Assembly (NCBI GenBank): GCA_032718475.1
Contig: JAUCBJ010006969.1
Location: forward strand, 1 to 64,000
Direction of reading: 5' to 3'
DNA: 64,000 bases
From: Nemertoderma westbladi
Taxonomy: Eukaryota > Xenacoelomorpha > Nemertodermatida > Nemertodermatidae
Positions 41,926 through 56,100 of the stretch are shown here, piece after piece. Each line of letters starts with the position of its first letter. The stretch's first letter is position 1. A model generated the notes under the pieces. The model did no database searches. It worked only from the letters and a program-made list of their open reading frames with translations, and was not told the DNA's origin. The translations under genes and the position numbers were made by a program.

Positions 41926-43560
41926 ACAGTAGGGTCCCCTATCCCGATCGGGATATATAAATATATCCCGACCGGAATATACCCTTATAAGGTAATATAT
42001 CCCGACCGGGATATGTCAATGTACATAACTGTCATTTACTACTGTATATTCTACTCTACTATGGAAAACTACAGTATATTTGGAAAACTAGAATGTCAAT
42101 AAATATTATTAGAATGTGAAGTGAAGTCTGCACTGCTAACCAACTAAATCCACCTAAAAAAAACGTGAAGAAAAGGAAACCAGGATGACAATGGTAATGC
42201 ATTCTGGCATTCGCAGATTCGCGCATGACACTGAATAATCTGTTGTGCCGGTAATTGAACATGTTTAGAAGACTTCGTGCAGCACGTTTGATACTGAATC
42301 AATCCATTTAAACGTTTTAAGAGACCTTCGCGCAGTATGTGAGATACTGAAACAATCAGTTGAAACTTTTAAGAGACCTTCATGCAGCACGTACGTGGGG
42401 TACCTGGGTACCGTAACAATCTGTTAAAATGTTTAAGATACCATTGTGCAGCACATCTTGGATACTGAAACAATCTATTGAAACGTTTAAGATACCTTCA
42501 TGCAGCATGTGGAGTACACTGTAACAATCTATTGAAACATTTAAGATACTGTACCTTTGCGCAGTATATGGGATACTGAAACAATTCGTTGAAATGTGTA
42601 AGAGAGAACAATCTGGTGAAACGTTTAAGAGACCTTCATGCAGCACATTGGATTTGGATACTGAAACAATCTATTGAAACGTTTAAGAGACCTTCATGCA
42701 GTTGCAGCATGTTGGATACTGAAACTATCTATTGATGAAACGTAAAGAGACCTTCATGCAGCAAGTTGGATACTGAAACAATCTATTGAAACGTAAGAGA
42801 CCTTCATGCAGCACGTTGGATACTGAAACAATCTATTGAAACGTTTAAGAGATACCATTGTGCAGCACTTTGGATACCGAAACAATCTATTGAAACGTTT
42901 AAGATACCTTCATGCAGCAAGTTGGATACTGAAACAATCTATTGAAACGTAAGAGACCTTCATGCAGCACATTGGATACTGAAACAATCTATTGAAACGT
43001 TTAAGATACCTTCATGCAGCACATTGGATACTGAAACAATCTGTTGAAACGTTAAGATACCTTCGCGCAGTATGTGAGATACTGAAACAATCCGTTGAAA
43101 TGTCCAAGAGTCAACAATCTGTTGAAACGTTTAAGATACAGACCTTCATGCAGTACGTTGGATACTGAAAAAATCTATTGAAACGTTTGAGAGACCTTCG
43201 CGCAGTATGTGAGATACTGAAACAATCCGTTGAAACATTTAAGAGACCTTCATGCAACATGTGGGGGTGGGATACCTTGTAACAATCTATTGAAACATTT
43301 AAGATACCTTCGCCCAGTATGCAGTATATGGGATACTGAAACAATTCGTTGAAATGTGTAAGAGAGAACAATCTGGTGAAACGTTTAAGAGACCTTCATG
43401 CAGCATATTGGATTTGGATACTGAAACAATCTATTGAAACGTTTAAGAGACCTTCATGCAGCATGTTGGATACTGAAATAATCTATTGATGAAACGTTTA
43501 AGAGACTTTCATGCAGCACGTTGGATACTGAAACATTGTGAAACAATCTATTGAAACGTA
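41926..43560. repeat. Repeat family C, copy 3, expanded ~52-bp degenerate tandem array
   Basis: After the CAGTAGGG/CCCGAYCGGG lead and a ~300-bp block shared with copy 2, 42290-43560 holds roughly 25 diverged units. Each contains CAATCTATTGAAACGTTTAA, GAGACCTTCATGCAGCA and GTTGGATACTGAAA, with many indels. Alternating sub-types (CTTCATGCAGCACG and CTTCGCGCAGTATG) suggest an older two-unit order. Confidence 0.85.
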
Positions 43561-43561
43561 C

Positions 43562-44096
43562 TGTCAATTCCGTGCATTACCCACCGAAAATGGGACAAGT
43601 GGCATTTAACCAATATAGTTGGCGATGTGAGATTACCAATAATAATCTCACCTCATAACCAACTGGGGGGGAGGTCAAACCACCTCAGAGGGAGAAACAA
43701 GCTAGCGAGGCTAGCACCAAGGGGTAACGCCAACAGGGAGTGGTGAGGTGACAATTAATATATAAGCCAATAGTGGGAAGGAAAGCACATTGGGGAGGAC
43801 AAGAGCGCATCCATTGGATATTAAGGCCGCCCAGTAGTGTAGGGCTAAAAGCAATATGTGTCAATGATATAACCCTTGTAATTACTGATTATTAGTTAGT
43901 TTATTCCCTTACGGTTGTGAGACTGGAATAGTTTTTGACCGTCGTTACCGTTACTGTTTGTATTACATATTATTATATTAAGACTGTGCTATTATCAATT
44001 GCTGTGATTATCAATACTGACAACTAACTCTGTTGTTTTCCATCGGCCTTTGGCCAAACATATACATCCAGCCTTCAGCCCAGCAACGCAATGACG
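43562..44096. mobile_element. Candidate solo LTR with 5-bp TSD CGTAC
   Basis: CGTAC occurs at 43557-43561 and 44097-44101. Between them is 535 bp of single-copy-looking sequence starting TGTCAATTCC and ending GCAATGACG. It contains a TATATAAG box at ~43759-43766 as in a U3 promoter. An internal TGACA at 44018-44022 is an alternative 3' end that would pair with TGTCA but lacks a TSD. The end is TG...CG rather than TG...CA, so one base has changed or the call is wrong. If removed, the family C repeat (TTGAAACGTAC) joins directly to ACCTACACC. Confidence 0.5.
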
Positions 44097-44149
44097 CGTA
44101 CAACCTACACCGGTCGGTATTTCACTACTGTCAACTTAAAGTGGATACC

Positions 44150-47100
44150 ATACTCTAGAGGGTTCCCATCTATATATATCTATTCAACCCGCTAGCCGTG
44201 CCCCGACCAACATGGCCCGTACTCTAGAGGGTTCCCATCTATATATATCTATTCAACCCGCTAGCCGAGCCCCGACCAACATGGCCCGTACTCTAGAGGG
44301 TTCAACCCGCTAGCCGAGCCCCGACCAACATGGCCCGTACTCTAGAGGGTTCCCATCTATATTATCTATTCAACCCGCTAGCCGAGCCCCGACCAACATG
44401 GCCCGTACTCTAGAGGGTTCCCATCTATATATATATATTCAACCCGCTAGCCGAGCCCCGACCAACATGGCCCGTACTCTAGAGGGTTCCCATCTATATA
44501 TATCTATTCAACCCGCTAGCCGAGCCCCGACCAACATGGCCCATACTCTAGAGGGTTCAACCCGCTAGCCGAGCCCCGACCAACATGGCCCGTACTCTAG
44601 AGGGTTCCCATCTATATATATCTATTCAACCCGCTAGCCGAGCCCCGACCAACATGGCCCGTACTCTAGAGGGTTCAACCCGCTAGCCGAGCCCCGACCA
44701 ACATGGCCCGTACTCTAGAGGGTTCCCATCTATATATATCTATTCAACCCGCTAGCCGTGCCCCGACCAACATGGCCCATACTCGAGAGGGTTCAACCCG
44801 CTAGCCGAGCCCCGACCAACATGGCCCGTACTCTAGAGGGTTCCCATCTATATATATCTATTCAACCCGCTAGCCGAGCCCCGACCAACATGGCCCGTAC
44901 TCTAGAGGGTTCCCATCTATATATATCTATTCAACCCGCTAGCCGAGCCCCGACCAACATGGCCCATACTCTAGAGGGTTCAACCCGCTAGCCGAGCCCC
45001 GACCAACATGGCCCGTACTCTAGAGGGTTCCCATCTATATATATCTATTCAACCCGCTAGCCGAGCCCCGACCAACATGGCCCATACTCGAGAGGGTTCA
45101 ACCCGCTAGCCGAGCCCCGACCAACATGGCCCGTACTCTAGAGGGTTCCCATCTATATATATCTATTCAACCCGCTAGCCGTGCCCCGACCAACATGGCC
45201 CATACTCTAGAGGGTTCAACCCGCTAGCCGAGCCCCGACCAACATGGCCCGTACTCTAGAGGGTTCCCATCTATATATATCTATTCAACCCGCTAGCCGA
45301 GCCCCGACCAACATGGCCCGTACTCTAGAGGGTTCCCATCTATATATATCTATTCAACCCGCTAGCCGAGCCCCGACCAACATGGCCCGTACTCTAGAGG
45401 GTTCAACCCGCTAGCCGAGCCCCGACCAACATGGCCCGTACTCTAGAGGGTTCCCATCTATATATCTATTCAACCCGCTAGCCGAGCCCCGACCAACATG
45501 GCCCATACTCTAGATAGGTTCAACCCGCTAGCCGAGCCCCGACCAACATGGCCCGTACTCTAGAGGGTTCCCATCTATATATATATATTCAACCCGCTAG
45601 CCGAGCCCCGACCAACATGGCCCGTACTCTAGAGGGTTCCCATCTATATATATCTATTCAACCCGCTAGCCGAGCCCCGACCAACATGGCCCGTACTCTA
45701 GAGGGTTCCCATCTATATATATCTATTCAACCCGCTAGCCGAGCCCCGACCAACATGGCCCATACTCTAGAATAAGGTTCAACCCGCTAGCCGAGCCCCG
45801 ACCAACATGGCCCGTACTCTAGAGGGTTCCCATCTATATATATCTATTCAACCCGCTAGCCGAGCCCCGACCAACATGGCCCGTACTCTAGAGGGTTCAA
45901 CCCGCTAGCCGAGCCCCGACCAACATGGCCCGTACTCTAGAGGGTTCAACCCGCTATCAGCCCCGACCAACATGGCCCGTACTCTAGAGGGTTCCCATCT
46001 ATATATATCTATTCAACCCGCTAGCCGAGCCCCGACCAACATGGCCCGTACTCTAGAGGGTTCCCATCTATATATATCTATTCAACCCGCTAGCCGAGCC
46101 CCGACCAACATGGCCCGTACTCTAGAGGGTTCCCATCTATATATATCTATTCAACCCGCTAGCCGAGCCCCGACCAACATGGCCCGTACTCTAGAGGGTT
46201 CAACCCGCTAGCCGAGCCCCGACCAACATGGCCCATACTCTAGAGGGTTCAACCCGCTATCAGCCCCGACCAACATGGCCCGTACTCTAGAGGGTTCAAC
46301 CCGCTAGCCGAGCCCCGACCAACATGGCCCGTACTCTAGAGGGTTCCCATCTATATATCTATTCAACCCGCTAGCCGAGCCCCGACCAACATGGCCCATA
46401 CTCTAGAATAAGGTTCAACCCGCTAGCCGAGCCCCGACCAACATGGCCCGTACTCTAGAGGGTTCCCATCTATATATATCTATTCAACCCGCTAGCCGAG
46501 CCCCGACCAACATGGCCCGTACTCTAGAGGGTTCCCATCTATATATATCTATTCAACCCGCTAGCCGAGCCCCGACCAACATGGCCCGTACTCTAGAGGG
46601 TTCAACCCGCTAGCCGAGCCCCGACCAACATGGCCCGTACTCTAGAGGGTTCCCATCTATATATATTCTATTCAACCCGCTAGCCAGCCCCGACCAACAT
46701 GGCCCGTACTCTAGAGGGTTCCCATCTATATATATCTATTCAACCCGCTAGCCGAGCCCCGACCAACATGGCCCGTACTCTAGAGGGTTCCCATCTATAT
46801 ATATATCTATTCAACCCGCTAGCCAGCCCCGACCAACATGGCCCGTACTCTAGAGGGTTCCCATCTATATATATCTATTCAACCCGCTAGCCGTGCCCCG
46901 ACCAACATGGCCCGTACTCTAGAGGGTTCAACCCGCTAGCCGAGCCCCGACCAACATGGCCCGTACTCTAGAGGGTTCCCATCTATATATATCTATTCAA
47001 CCCGCTAGCCGAGCCCCGACCAACATGGCCCGTACTCTAGAGGGTTCCCATCTATATATATCTATTCAACCCGCTAGCCGAGCCCCGACCAACATGGCCC

Positions 47101-50100
47101 GTACTCTAGAGGGTTCCCATCTATATATATCTATTCAACCCGCTAGCCGAGCCCCGACCAACATGGCCCGTACTCTAGAGGGTTCAACCCGCTATCAGCC
47201 CCGACCAACATGGCCCGTACTCTAGAGGGTTCCCATCTATATATATCTATTCAACCCGCTAGCCGAGCCCCGACCAACATGGCCCGTACTCTAGAGGGTT
47301 CCCATCTATATATATCTATTCAACCCGCTAGCCGAGCCCCGACCAACATGGCCCGTACTCTAGAGGGTTCCCATCTATATATATATATTCAACCCGCTAG
47401 CCGAGCCCCGACCAACATGGCCCGTACTCTAGAGGGTTCCCATCTATATATATCTATTCAACCCGCTAGCCGAGCCCCGACCAACATGGCCCGTACTCTA
47501 GAGGGTTCAACCCGCTAGCCGAGCCCCGACCAACATGGCCCGTACTCTAGAGGGTTCCCATCTATATATCTATTCAACCCGCTAGCCGAGCCCCGACCAA
47601 CATGGCCCATACTCTAGAATAAGGTTCAACCCGCTAGCCGAGCCCCGACCAACATGGCCCGTACTCTAGAGGGTTCCCATCTATATATATCTATTCAACC
47701 CGCTAGCCGTGCCCCGACCAACATGGCCCGTACTCTAGAGGGTTCAACCCGCTAGCCGAGCCCCGACCAACATGGCCCGTACTCTAGAGGGTTCAACCCG
47801 CTATCAGCCCCGACCAACATGGCCCGTACTCTAGAGGGTTCCCATCTATATATATCTATTCAACCCGCTAGCCGAGCCCCGACCAACATGGCCCGTACTC
47901 TAGAGGGTTCCCATCTATATATATCTATTCAACCCGCTAGCCGAGCCCCGACCAACATGGCCCATACTCTAGAGGGTTCCCATCTATATATATCTATTCA
48001 ACCCGCTAGCCGAGCCCCGACCAACATGGCCCGTACTCTAGAGGGTTCAACCCGCTAGCCGAGCCCCGACCAACATGGCCCATACTCTAGAGGGTTCAAC
48101 CCGCTAGCCGAGCCCCGACCAACATGGCCCATACTCTAGAGGGTTCAACCCGCTAGCCGAGCCCCGACCAACATGGCCCGTACTCTAGAGGGTTCAACCC
48201 GCTAGCCGAGCCCCGACCAACATGGCCCATACTCTAGAGGGTTCAACCCGCTAGCCGAGCCCCGACCAACATGGCCCATACTCTAGAGGGTTCAACCCGC
48301 TAGCCGAGCCCCGACCAACATGGCCCGTACTCTAGAGGGTTCAACCCGCTAGCGGAGCCCCGACCAACATGGCCCGTACTCTAGAGGGTTCCCATCTATA
48401 TATATTTATTCAACCCACTAGCCGAGCCCCGACCAACATGGCCCGTACTCTAGAGGGTTCCCATCTATATATATTTATTCAACCCGCTAGCCGAGCCCCG
48501 ACCAACATGGCCCGTACTCTAGAGGGTTCCCATCTATATATATCTATTCAACCCGCTAGCCGAGCCCCGACCAACATGGCCCGTACTCGAGAGGGTTCAA
48601 CCCGCTAGCCATGCCCCGACCAACATGGCCCGTACTCTAGAGGGTTCCCATCTATATATATTTATTCAACCCACTAGCGGAGCCCCGACCAACATGGCCC
48701 GTACTCTAGAGGGTTCCCATCTATATATATCTATTCAACCCGCTAGCCGAGCCCCGACCAACATGGCCCGTACTCTAGAGGGTTCCCATCTATATATATT
48801 TATTCAACCCGCTAGCCGTGCCCCGACCAACATGGCCCATACTCTAGAGGGTTCAACCCGCTAGCCGAGCCCCGACCAACATGGCCCGTACTCTAGAGGG
48901 TTCCCATCTATATATATCTATTCAACCCGCTAGCCGAGCCCCGACCAACATGGCCCGTACTCTAGAGGGTTCCCATCTATATATCTATTCAACCCGCTAG
49001 CGGAGCCCCGACCAACATGGCCCGTACTCTAGAGGGTTCAACCCGCTAGCCGAGCCCCGACCAACATGGCCCGTACTCTAGAGGGTTCCCATCTATATAT
49101 CTATTCAACCCGCTAGCGGAGCCCCGACCAACATGGCCCGTACTCTAGAGGGTTCAACCCGCTAGCCGAGCCCCGACCAACATGGCCCGTACTTTAGAGG
49201 GTTCAACCCGCTAGCCGAGCCCCGACCAACATGGCCCGTACTCTAGAGGGTTCAACCCGCTAGCGGAGCCCCGACCAACATGGCCCGTACTCTAGAGGGT
49301 TCCCATCTATATATATCTATTCAACCCGCTAGCCGAGCCCCGACCAACATGGCCCGTACTCTAGAGGGTTCCCATCTATATATATCTATTCAACCCGCTA
49401 GCCGAGCCCCGACCAACATGGCCCGTACTCTAGAGGGTTCCCATCTATATATATATCTATTCAACCAGCTAGCCGAGCCCCGACCAACATGGCCCGTACT
49501 CTAGAGGGTTCCCATCTATATATATCTATTCAACCCGCTAGCCGTGCCCCGACCAACATGGCCCATACTCGAGAGGGTTCAACCCGCTAGCCGAGCCCCG
49601 ACCAACATGGCCCGTACTCTAGAGGGTTCCCATCTATATATATCTATTCAACCCGCTAGCCGAGCCCCGACCAACATGGCCCGTACTCTAGAGGGTTCAA
49701 CCCGCTAGCCGAGCCCCGACCAACATGGCCCATACTCTAGAGGGTTCAACCCGCTAGCCGAGCCCCGACCAACATGGCCCGTACTCTAGAGGGTTCAACC
49801 CGCTAGCCGAGCCCCGACCAACATGGCCCATACTCTAGAGGGTTCAACCCGCTAGCCGAGCCCCGACCAACATGGCCCATACTCTAGAGGGTTCAACCCG
49901 CTAGCCGAGCCCCGACCAACATGGCCCGTACTCTAGAGGGTTCAACCCGCTAGCGGAGCCCCGACCAACATGGCCCGTACTCTAGAGGGTTCAACCCGCT
50001 AGCCGAGCCCCGACCAACATGGCCCATACTCTAGAGGGTTCAACCCGCTAGCCGAGCCCCGACCAACATGGCCCATACTCTAGAGGGTTCAACCCGCTAG

Positions 50101-53100
50101 CCGAGCCCCGACCAACATGGCCCATACTCTAGAGGGTTCAACCCGCTAGCCGAGCCCCGACCAACATGGCCCGTACTCTAGAGGGTTCAACCCGCTAGCG
50201 GAGCCCCGACCAACATGGCCCGTACTCTAGAGGGTTCCCATCTATATATCTATTCAACCCGCTAGCCAAGCCCCGACCAACATGGCCCGTACTCTAGAGG
50301 GTTCAACCCGCTAGCCGAGCCCCGACCAACATGGCCCATACTCTAGAGGGTTCAACCCGCTAGCCGAGCCCCGACCAACATGGCCCGTACTCTAGAGGGT
50401 TCAACCCGCTAGCCGAGCCCCGACCAACATGGCCCATACTCTAGAGGGTTCAACCCGCTAGCCGAGCCCCGACCAACATGGCCCGTACTCTAGAGGGTTC
50501 AACCCGCTAGCCGAGCCCCGACCAACATGGCCCATACTCTAGAGGGTTCAACCCGCTAGCCGAGCCCCGACCAACATGGCCCATACTCTAGAGGGTTCAA
50601 CCCGCTAGCCGAGCCCCGACCATCATGGCCCGTACTCTAGAGGGTTCAACCCGCTAGCGGAGCCCCGACCAACATGGCCCGTACTCTAGAGGGTTCCCAT
50701 CTATATATATCTATTCAACCCGCTAGCCGAGCCCCGACCAACATGGCCCGTACTCTAGAGGGTTCAACCCGCTAGCCGAGCCCCGACCAACATGGCCCGT
50801 ACTCTAGAGGGTTCCCATCTATATATCTATTCAACCCGCTAGCGGAGCCCCGGCCAACATGGCCCATACTCGAGAGGGTTCAACCCGCTAGCCGAGCCCC
50901 GACCAACATGGCCCGTACTTTAGAGGGTTCAACCCGCTAGCCGAGCCCCGACCAACATGGCCCATACTCTAGAGGGTTCAACCCGCTAGCCGAGCCCCGA
51001 CCAACATGGCCCATACTCTAGAGGGTTCAACCCGCTAGCCGAGCCCCGACCAACATGGCCCGTACTCTAGAGGGTTCAACCCGCTAGCCGAGCCCCGACC
51101 AACATGGCCCGTACTTTAGAGGGTTCAACCCGCTAGCCGAGCCCCGACCAACATGGCCCATACTCTAGAGGGTTCAACCCGCTAGCCGAGCCCCGACCAA
51201 CATGGCCCATACTCTAGAGGGTTCAACCCGCTAGCCGAGCCCCGACCAACATGGCCCGTACTCTAGAGGGTTCAACCCGCTAGCCGAGCCCCGACCAACA
51301 TGGCCCGTACTCTAGAGGGTTCCCATCTATATATCTATTCAACCCGCTAGCGGAGCCCCGGCCAACATGGCCCATACTCTAGAGGGTTCCCATCTATATA
51401 TCTATTCAACCCGCTAGCCGAGCCCCGACCAACATGGCCCATACTCTAGAGGGTTCAACCCGCTAGCCGAGCCCCGACCAACATGGCCCGTACTCTAGAG
51501 GGTTCAACCCGCTAGCGGAGCCCCGACCAACATGGCCCGTACTCTAGAGGATTCCCATCTATATATCTATTCAACCAGCTAGCGGAGCCCCGACCAACAT
51601 GGCCCGTACTCTAGAGGGTTCAACCCGCTAGCCGAGCCCCGACCAACATGGCCCATACTCTAGAGGGTTCAACCCGCTAGCCGAGCCCCGACCAACATGG
51701 CCCGTACTCTAGAGGGTTCAACCCGCTAGCGGAGCCCCGACCAACATGGCCCGTACTCTAGAGGGTTCAACCCGCTAGCCGAGCCCCGACCAACATGGCC
51801 CGTACTCTAGAGGGTTCAACCCGCTAGCCGAGCCCCGACCAACATGGCCCGTACTCTAGAGGGTTCAACCCGCTAGCCGAGCCCCGACCAACATGGCCCA
51901 TACTCTAGAGGGTTCAACCCGCTAGCCGAGCCCCGACCAACATGGCCCATACTCTAGAGGGTTCAACCCGCTAGCCGAGCCCCGACCAACATGGCCCATA
52001 CTCTAGAGGGTTCAACCCGCTAGCCGAGCCCCGACCAACATGGCCCGTACTCTAGAGGGTTCAACCCGCTAGCCGTGCCCCGACCAACATGGCCCGTACT
52101 CTAGAGGGTTCAACCCGCTAGCCGAGCCCCGACCAACATGGCCCGTACTCTAGAGGGTTCAACCCGCTAGCCGAGCCCCGACCAACATGGCCCGTACTCT
52201 AGAGGGTTCAACCCGCTAGCCGAGCCCCGACCAACATGGCCCGTACTCTAGAGGGTTCAACCCGCTAGCCGAGCCCCGACCAACATGGCCCTTACTCTAG
52301 AGGGTTCCCATCTATATATATTTATTCAACCCGCTAGCCGAGCCCCGACCAACATGGCCCGTACTCTAGAGGGTTCCCATCTATATATATTTATTCAACC
52401 CGCTAGCCGAGCCCCGACCAACATGGCCTGTACTCTAGAGGGTTCCCATCTATATATATATATATTCAACCCGCTAGCCGTGCCCCGACCAACATGGCCC
52501 GTACTCTAGAGGGTTCCCATCTATATATATTTATTCAACCCGCTAGCCGAGCCCCGACCAACATGGCCCGTACTCTAGAGGGTTCCCATCTATATATATT
52601 TATTCAACCCGCTAGCCGAGCCCCGACCAACATGGCCCGTACTCTAGAGGGTTCCCATCTATATATATTTATTCAACCCGCTAGCCGAGCCCCGACCAAC
52701 ATGGCCCGTACTCTAGAGGGTTCCCATCTATATATATCTATTCAACCCGCTAGCGGAGCCCCGACCAACATGGCCCATACTCTAGAGGGTTCAACCCGCT
52801 AGCCGAGCCCCAACCAACATGGCCCGTACTCTAGAGAGTTCCCATCTATATATATCTACTTAACCCGCTAGCCGAGCCCCAACCAACATGGCCCGTACTC
52901 TAGAGGGTTCCCATCTATATTATCTATTCAACCCGCTAGCCGAGCCCCGACCAACATGGCCTGTACTCTAGAGGGTTCCCATCTATATATATCTATTCAA
53001 CCCGCTAGCGGAGCCCCGACCAACATGGCCCATACTCTAGAGGGTTCAACCCGCTAGCCGAGCCCCGACCAACATGGCCCGTACTCTAGAGAGTTCCCAT

Positions 53101-56100
53101 CTATATATATTTATTCAACCCGCTAGCCGAGCCCCGACCAACATGGCCCGTACTCTAGAGGGTTCCCATCTATATATATTTATTCAACCCGCTAGCCGAG
53201 TCCCGACCAACATGGCCCGTACTCTAGAGGGTTCCCATCTATATATATTTATTCAACCCGCTAGCCGAACCCCGACCAACATGGCCCGTACTCTAGAGGG
53301 TTCAACCCGCTAGCCGAGCCCCGACCAACATGGCCCGTACTCTAGAGGGTTCCCATCTATATATATTTATTCAACCCGCTAGCCGAGTCCCGACCAACAT
53401 GGCCTGTACTCTAGAGGGTTCCCATCTATATATATCTATTCAACCAGCTAGCCGAGCCCCGACCAACATGGCCCGTACTCGAGAGGGTTCAACCCGCTAG
53501 CCGAGCCCCGACCAACATGGCCTGTACTCTAGAGGGTTCCCATCTATATATATTTATTCAACCCGCTAGCCGAGTCCCGACCAACATGGCCCGTACTCTA
53601 GAGAGTTCCCATCTATATATATTTATTCAACCCGCTAGCCGAGCCCCGACCAACATGGCCCGTACTCTAGAGGGTTCCCATCTATATATATATCTATTCA
53701 ACCCGCTAGCTGAGCCCCGACCAACATGGCCCATACTCTAGAGGGTTCCCATCTATATATATATCTATTCAACCCGCTAGCCGAACCCCGACCAACATGG
53801 CCCGTACTCTAGAGGGTTCAACCCGCTAGCCGAGCCCCGACCAACATGGCCTGTACTCTAGAGGGTTCCCATCTATATATATTTATTCAACCCGCTAGCC
53901 GAGTCCCGACCAACATGGCCCGTACTCTAGAGAGTTCCCATCTATATATCCATTCAACCCGCTAGCCGAGCCCCGACCAACATGGCCCGTACTCTAGAGG
54001 GTTCCCATCTATATATATATCTATTCAACCCGCTAGCTGAGCCCCGACCAACATGGCCCGTACTCTAGAGAGTTCCCATCTATATATATTTATTCAACCC
54101 GCTAGCCGAGTCCCGACCAACATGGCCCGTACTCTAGAGAGTTCCCATCTATATATATTTATTCAACCCGCTAGCCGAGCCCCGACCAACATGGCCCGTA
54201 CTCTAGAGGGTTCCCATCTATATATCCATTCAACCCGCTAGCCGAGCCCCGACCAACATGGCCCATACTCTAGAGGGTTCCCATCTATATATATCTATTC
54301 AACCCGCTAGCCGAGCCCCGACCAACATGGCCCGTACTCTAGAGGGTTCCCATCTATATATATCTATTCAACCCGCTAGCCGAGCCCCGACCAACATGGC
54401 CCGTACTCTAGAGGGTTCCCATCTATATATATCTATTCAACCCGCTAGCCGAGCCCCGACCAACATGGCCCGTACTCGAGAGGGTTCAACCCGCTAGCCG
54501 AGCCCCGACCAACATGGCCTGTACTCTAGAGGGTTCCCATCTATATATATCTATTCAACCAGCTAGCCGAGCCCCGACCAACATGGCCCGTACTCGAGAG
54601 GGTTCAACCCGCTAGCCGAGCCCCGACCAACATGGCCTGTACTCTAGAGGGTTCCCATCTATATATATTTATTCAACCCGCTAGCCGAGTCCCGACCAAC
54701 ATGGCCCGTACTCTAGAGAGTTCCCATCTATATATATTTATTCAACCCGCTAGCCGAGCCCCGACCAACATGGCCCGTACTCTAGAGGGTTCCCATCTAT
54801 ATATCCATTCAACCCGCTAGCCGAGCCCCGACCAACATGGCCCGTACTCTAGAGGGTTCCCATCTATATATATATCTATTCAACCCGCTAGCTGAGCCCC
54901 GACCAACATGGCCCGTACTCTAGAGGGTTCCCATCTATATATATATCTATTCAACCCGCTAGCTGAGCCCCGACCAACATGGCCCATACTCTAGAGGGTT
55001 CCCATCTATATATATATCTATTCAACCCGCTAGCCGAACCCCGACCAACATGGCCCATACTCTAGAGGGTTCAACCCGCTAGCCGAGCCCCGACCAACAT
55101 GGCCTGTACTCTAGAGGGTTCCCATCTATATATATTTATTCAACCCGCTAGCCGAGCCCCGACCAACATGGCCCGTACTCGAGAGGGTTCAACCCGCTAG
55201 CCGAGCCCCGACCAACATGGCCTGTACTCTAGAGGGTTCCCATCTATATATATATCTATTCAACCCGCTAGCTGAGCCCCGACCAACATGGCCCATACTC
55301 TAGAGGGTTCCCATCTATATATATATCTATTCAACCCGCTAGCCGAACCCCGACCAACATGGCCCATACTCTAGAGGGTTCAACCCGCTAGCCGAGCCCC
55401 GACCAACATGGCCTGTACTCTAGAGGGTTCCCATCTATATATATTTATTCAACCCGCTAGCCGAGCCCCGACCAACATGGCCCGTACTCGAGAGGGTTCA
55501 ACCCGCTAGCCGAGCCCCGACCAACATGGCCCGTACTCTAGAGGGTTCCCATCTATATATATCTATTCAACCCGCTAGCCGAGCCCCGACCAACATGGCC
55601 CGTACTCGAGAGGGTTCAACCCGCTAGCCGAGCCCCGACCAACATGGCCTGTACTCTAGAGGGTTCCCATCTATATATATCTATTCAACCAGCTAGCCGA
55701 GCCCCGACCAACATGGCCCGTACTCGAGAGGGTTCAACCCGCTAGCCGAGCCCCGACCAACATGGCCCGTACTCTAGAGGGTTCCCATCTATATATATCT
55801 ATTCAACCCGCTAACCGAGCCCCGACCAACATGGCCCGTACTCTAGAGGGTTCCCATCTATATATCCATTCAACCCGCTAGCCGAGCCCCGACCAACATG
55901 GCCCGTACTCTAGAGGGTTCCCATCTATATATATATATTCAACCCGCTAGCGGAGCCCCGACCAACATGGCCCATACTCTAGAGGGTTCAACCCGCTAGC
56001 CGAGCCCCGACCAACATGGCCCGTACTCTAGAGGGTTCCCATCTATATATATATCTATTCAACCCGCTAGCCGAGCCCCGACCAACATGGCCCGTACTCT

